From the NCBI GenBank assembly GCA_965263045.1, contig CBDHGK010000041.1, forward strand, positions 806,001-870,000: a stretch of 64,000 bases of DNA. The letters run 5' to 3'. The notes under the pieces were generated by a model. It did no database searches and had not been told where the DNA came from. It saw only the letters and a list, made by a program, of their open reading frames with translations. This DNA is from G963664115 sp965263045. GTDB lineage: Bacteria > Acidobacteriota > Terriglobia > 20CM-2-55-15. Positions 62,428-64,000 of the stretch are shown piece by piece. The translations under genes and the position numbers were made by a program. The first letter of the stretch is position 1. Every line of letters begins with the position of its first letter.

Positions 62428-64000
62428 TAGCCCGCATAAATCACCAGATGGACCAGAAAAGGCCGCCCTGTTTGGCATAAAGCGTTTGTCGAAGACGTTT
62501 TAGCAACCAAACAAAGGCGGCCCTTATGACGACAGAGTGTAACCAAACGACGTTCGAATTTCACGGACTTAATCAACGAAAAGTGAAGGCTCGATTCGAC
62601 GGAGGGAAGATCACATCCGACGCGGGTGTCCTGCTGTTGAGGGAAGTCGAAAAACGAACCGGACTGGTCGGGGGACTTGCCGAATGTTTCGCCGATCATC
62701 GGGACCCGCGATTGATCGAGCACACGGTGAAGGAATTGATTGGGCAACGGGTGTATGGCCTGTGTCTGGGATATGAAGACCTGAACGATCACGACCAACT
62801 ACGCACCGATCCGATGCTCGCCGTGGCCATCGATAAGGCCGATCCGCTGGGAGGCAACCGGCGGCAAGCCAGCGACCGGGGAAAGGCGCTGGCGGGCAAG
62901 TGCACGCTGAATCGGCTGGAGTTGACCGGTGCCGAAGTGGGGGCGGAGGAACGATACAAGAAAATTGCGATGGATGCCGACCAGATTGACCGCTGGATGG
63001 TCGATGCATTCATCGCAGCCTATGAATCGGCGCCTGAAGAAATCATTCTGGACCTCGATGCCACCGACGATCCGATCCACGGGCAACAGGAGGGACGATT
63101 CTTTCATGGCTATTACGGCAACTACTGTTATTTGCCGTTGTATATCTTCTCGGGTGAGCATCTGCTGTGCGCCCGATTGCGACGCTCCAACATCGATGGC
63201 GCGGCCGGATCGGTTGAGGAGCTGACCCGCATCATCGGACAGATCCGGAAGAGCTGGCCGGATGTGTCGATCATCGTCCGTGGCGACTCGGGTTTTTGCA
63301 GAGATGATTTATTGACCTGGTGTGAATCCCATCAGGTGGATTACGTGGTGGGATTGGCCAAGAACGAGCGACTCCAGGAGGTCATCGCTGAATCCATGGC
63401 TCAGGCGAAATCGGAGTTTGAATCCACCGGTAAATCGGCACGGATATTTAAGGACTTCCGCTATCGCACACGAGACAGTTGGAGCCAGCAACGGCGCGTC
63501 GTGGGCAAGGCCGAGGTTCTGGCCAAGGGCGCCAATCCCCGATTCATCGTCACCTCCCTCACACCGCAACGTTGGGAGGCCCGTGCGCTATATGAAGATC
63601 TCTACTGTGCGCGCGGCGACATGGAGAACCGGATCAAAGAGCAACAACTGGATCTGTTTGCCGACCGCACCAGCGCGGCCACCATGCGCGCCAATCAACT
63701 CCGACTGTATCTGTCTTCGGCCGCCTACATGATCATGCAGGCCCTGCGTCGACTCGGGCTCCAGGGCACCGAACTGGCGCGCGCTCAATGCGGCACGATC
63801 CGGCTGAAGCTGCTCAAGATCGGTGCCCGCATCCGGTTCACGGTCCGAAACGTCTGGGTGTCGATGGCTGAAGCCTGTCCTTACGCCGAGGTCTATGCCG
63901 CCGTTGTCCGCAACCTACAAACAATGCCACTGCGATGCTGACACCGACGCTGCGGCTTCGTCCCTGAAATCGATTCGCTTACCCAGTCCGAGCCGAGGTG
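62428..64000 (+). mobile_element. IS1380-family element (type a), intact copy
   Basis: The left end reads CTAGCCCGCATAAATCACCA, matching the inverted end of the dead copy at about 44348. The right end (CCCAGTCCGAGCCGAGGTG) reaches the window edge and resembles the dead copy's other end near 42780. The target duplication cannot be checked. Confidence 0.85.
62526..63941 (+). CDS. IS1380-family transposase (type a)
   Basis: 471 residues. MTTECNQTTFEFHGLNQRKV, KARFDGGKITSDAGVLLLRE, then the DDE_Tnp_1 core: EEIILDLDATDDPIHGQQEG (first Asp), SIIVRGDSGFCRDDLLTWCE (RGDSGF, second Asp) and LYCARGDMENRIKEQQLDLF (catalytic Glu in ENRIKE). The C-terminal helix SSAAYMIMQALRRLGLQGTE follows. Intact, unlike the copy at 42836. 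Start preceded by AAAGGCGGCCC. Confidence 0.95.
   Translation: MTTECNQTTFEFHGLNQRKVKARFDGGKITSDAGVLLLREVEKRTGLVGGLAECFADHRDPRLIEHTVKELIGQRVYGLCLGYEDLNDHDQLRTDPMLAVAIDKADPLGGNRRQASDRGKALAGKCTLNRLELTGAEVGAEERYKKIAMDADQIDRWMVDAFIAAYESAPEEIILDLDATDDPIHGQQEGRFFHGYYGNYCYLPLYIFSGEHLLCARLRRSNIDGAAGSVEELTRIIGQIRKSWPDVSIIVRGDSGFCRDDLLTWCESHQVDYVVGLAKNERLQEVIAESMAQAKSEFESTGKSARIFKDFRYRTRDSWSQQRRVVGKAEVLAKGANPRFIVTSLTPQRWEARALYEDLYCARGDMENRIKEQQLDLFADRTSAATMRANQLRLYLSSAAYMIMQALRRLGLQGTELARAQCGTIRLKLLKIGARIRFTVRNVWVSMAEACPYAEVYAAVVRNLQTMPLRC

Overview
The window is a bacterial chromosome segment, most likely from an IS-laden member of the Acidobacteriota or a nearby phylum. That placement is inference. 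It rests on a long Ser/Thr kinase fused to a PD40/TolB-like propeller (21.2-23.8 kb), a secreted NHL-propeller protein, a small zinc-ribbon protein of a soil/marine type, and moderately high GC. No rRNA or other taxonomic marker gene is present.

About half of the DNA is mobile elements. I count five copies of one IS256-family element (one cut by the window edge), a second IS256-family element, IS21, two different IS630 elements, two copies of one IS3 element, another IS3 element carrying a group II intron plus two relics of its relatives, IS91 with its own tyrosine recombinase, IS110, two IS1380 types (three copies), IS1182, and IS6 and IS91 fragments. Many insertions still have readable target duplications, so several host genes can be rebuilt by eye.

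Layout. 0-5.8 kb: an SbcD/SbcC-like (YhaO/YhaN-like) operon, its first gene split by IS21 and its second cut by IS256. 6-10 kb: a decayed sigma-54 activator, an IS3 remnant, a CBS-domain protein, an IS630 and a VapE-like phage-satellite relic. 10.1-13.8 kb: an IS3 element whose transposase is interrupted by a group II intron. 14-16.4 kb: NHL protein and small genes. 16.5-20.3 kb: IS91 and IS3. 20.3-27 kb: YaeQ, the kinase, and a GNAT acetyltransferase split by IS256 and IS630. 27-32 kb: a 211-bp tandem repeat hit by IS3, then IS110 and IS256. 32-38 kb: IS1380, uroporphyrinogen-III synthase, pyruvate kinase and a tRNA-Lys 3' fragment. 38-44 kb: IS256-b, a Cys-rich zinc metallopeptidase-like gene clipped by IS256, and a dead IS1380. 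45-54.6 kb: a 2073-residue RHS/YD-repeat protein, a broken gene holding IS256, and a HigBA-like module with a broken toxin. 54.7-64 kb: IS1182, fatty acid desaturase, coiled-coil protein, MoxR ATPase, a cupin dioxygenase-hydrolase-lipoprotein operon and an intact IS1380.

Two dispersed non-coding repeat families (about 102 bp, five copies; 40 bp, four copies) are not explained by any IS I recognise. Genes that look functional: yaeQ, kinase, pyruvate kinase, hemD (N-terminus uncertain), NHL protein, RHS protein, desaturase, moxR and the cupin operon.
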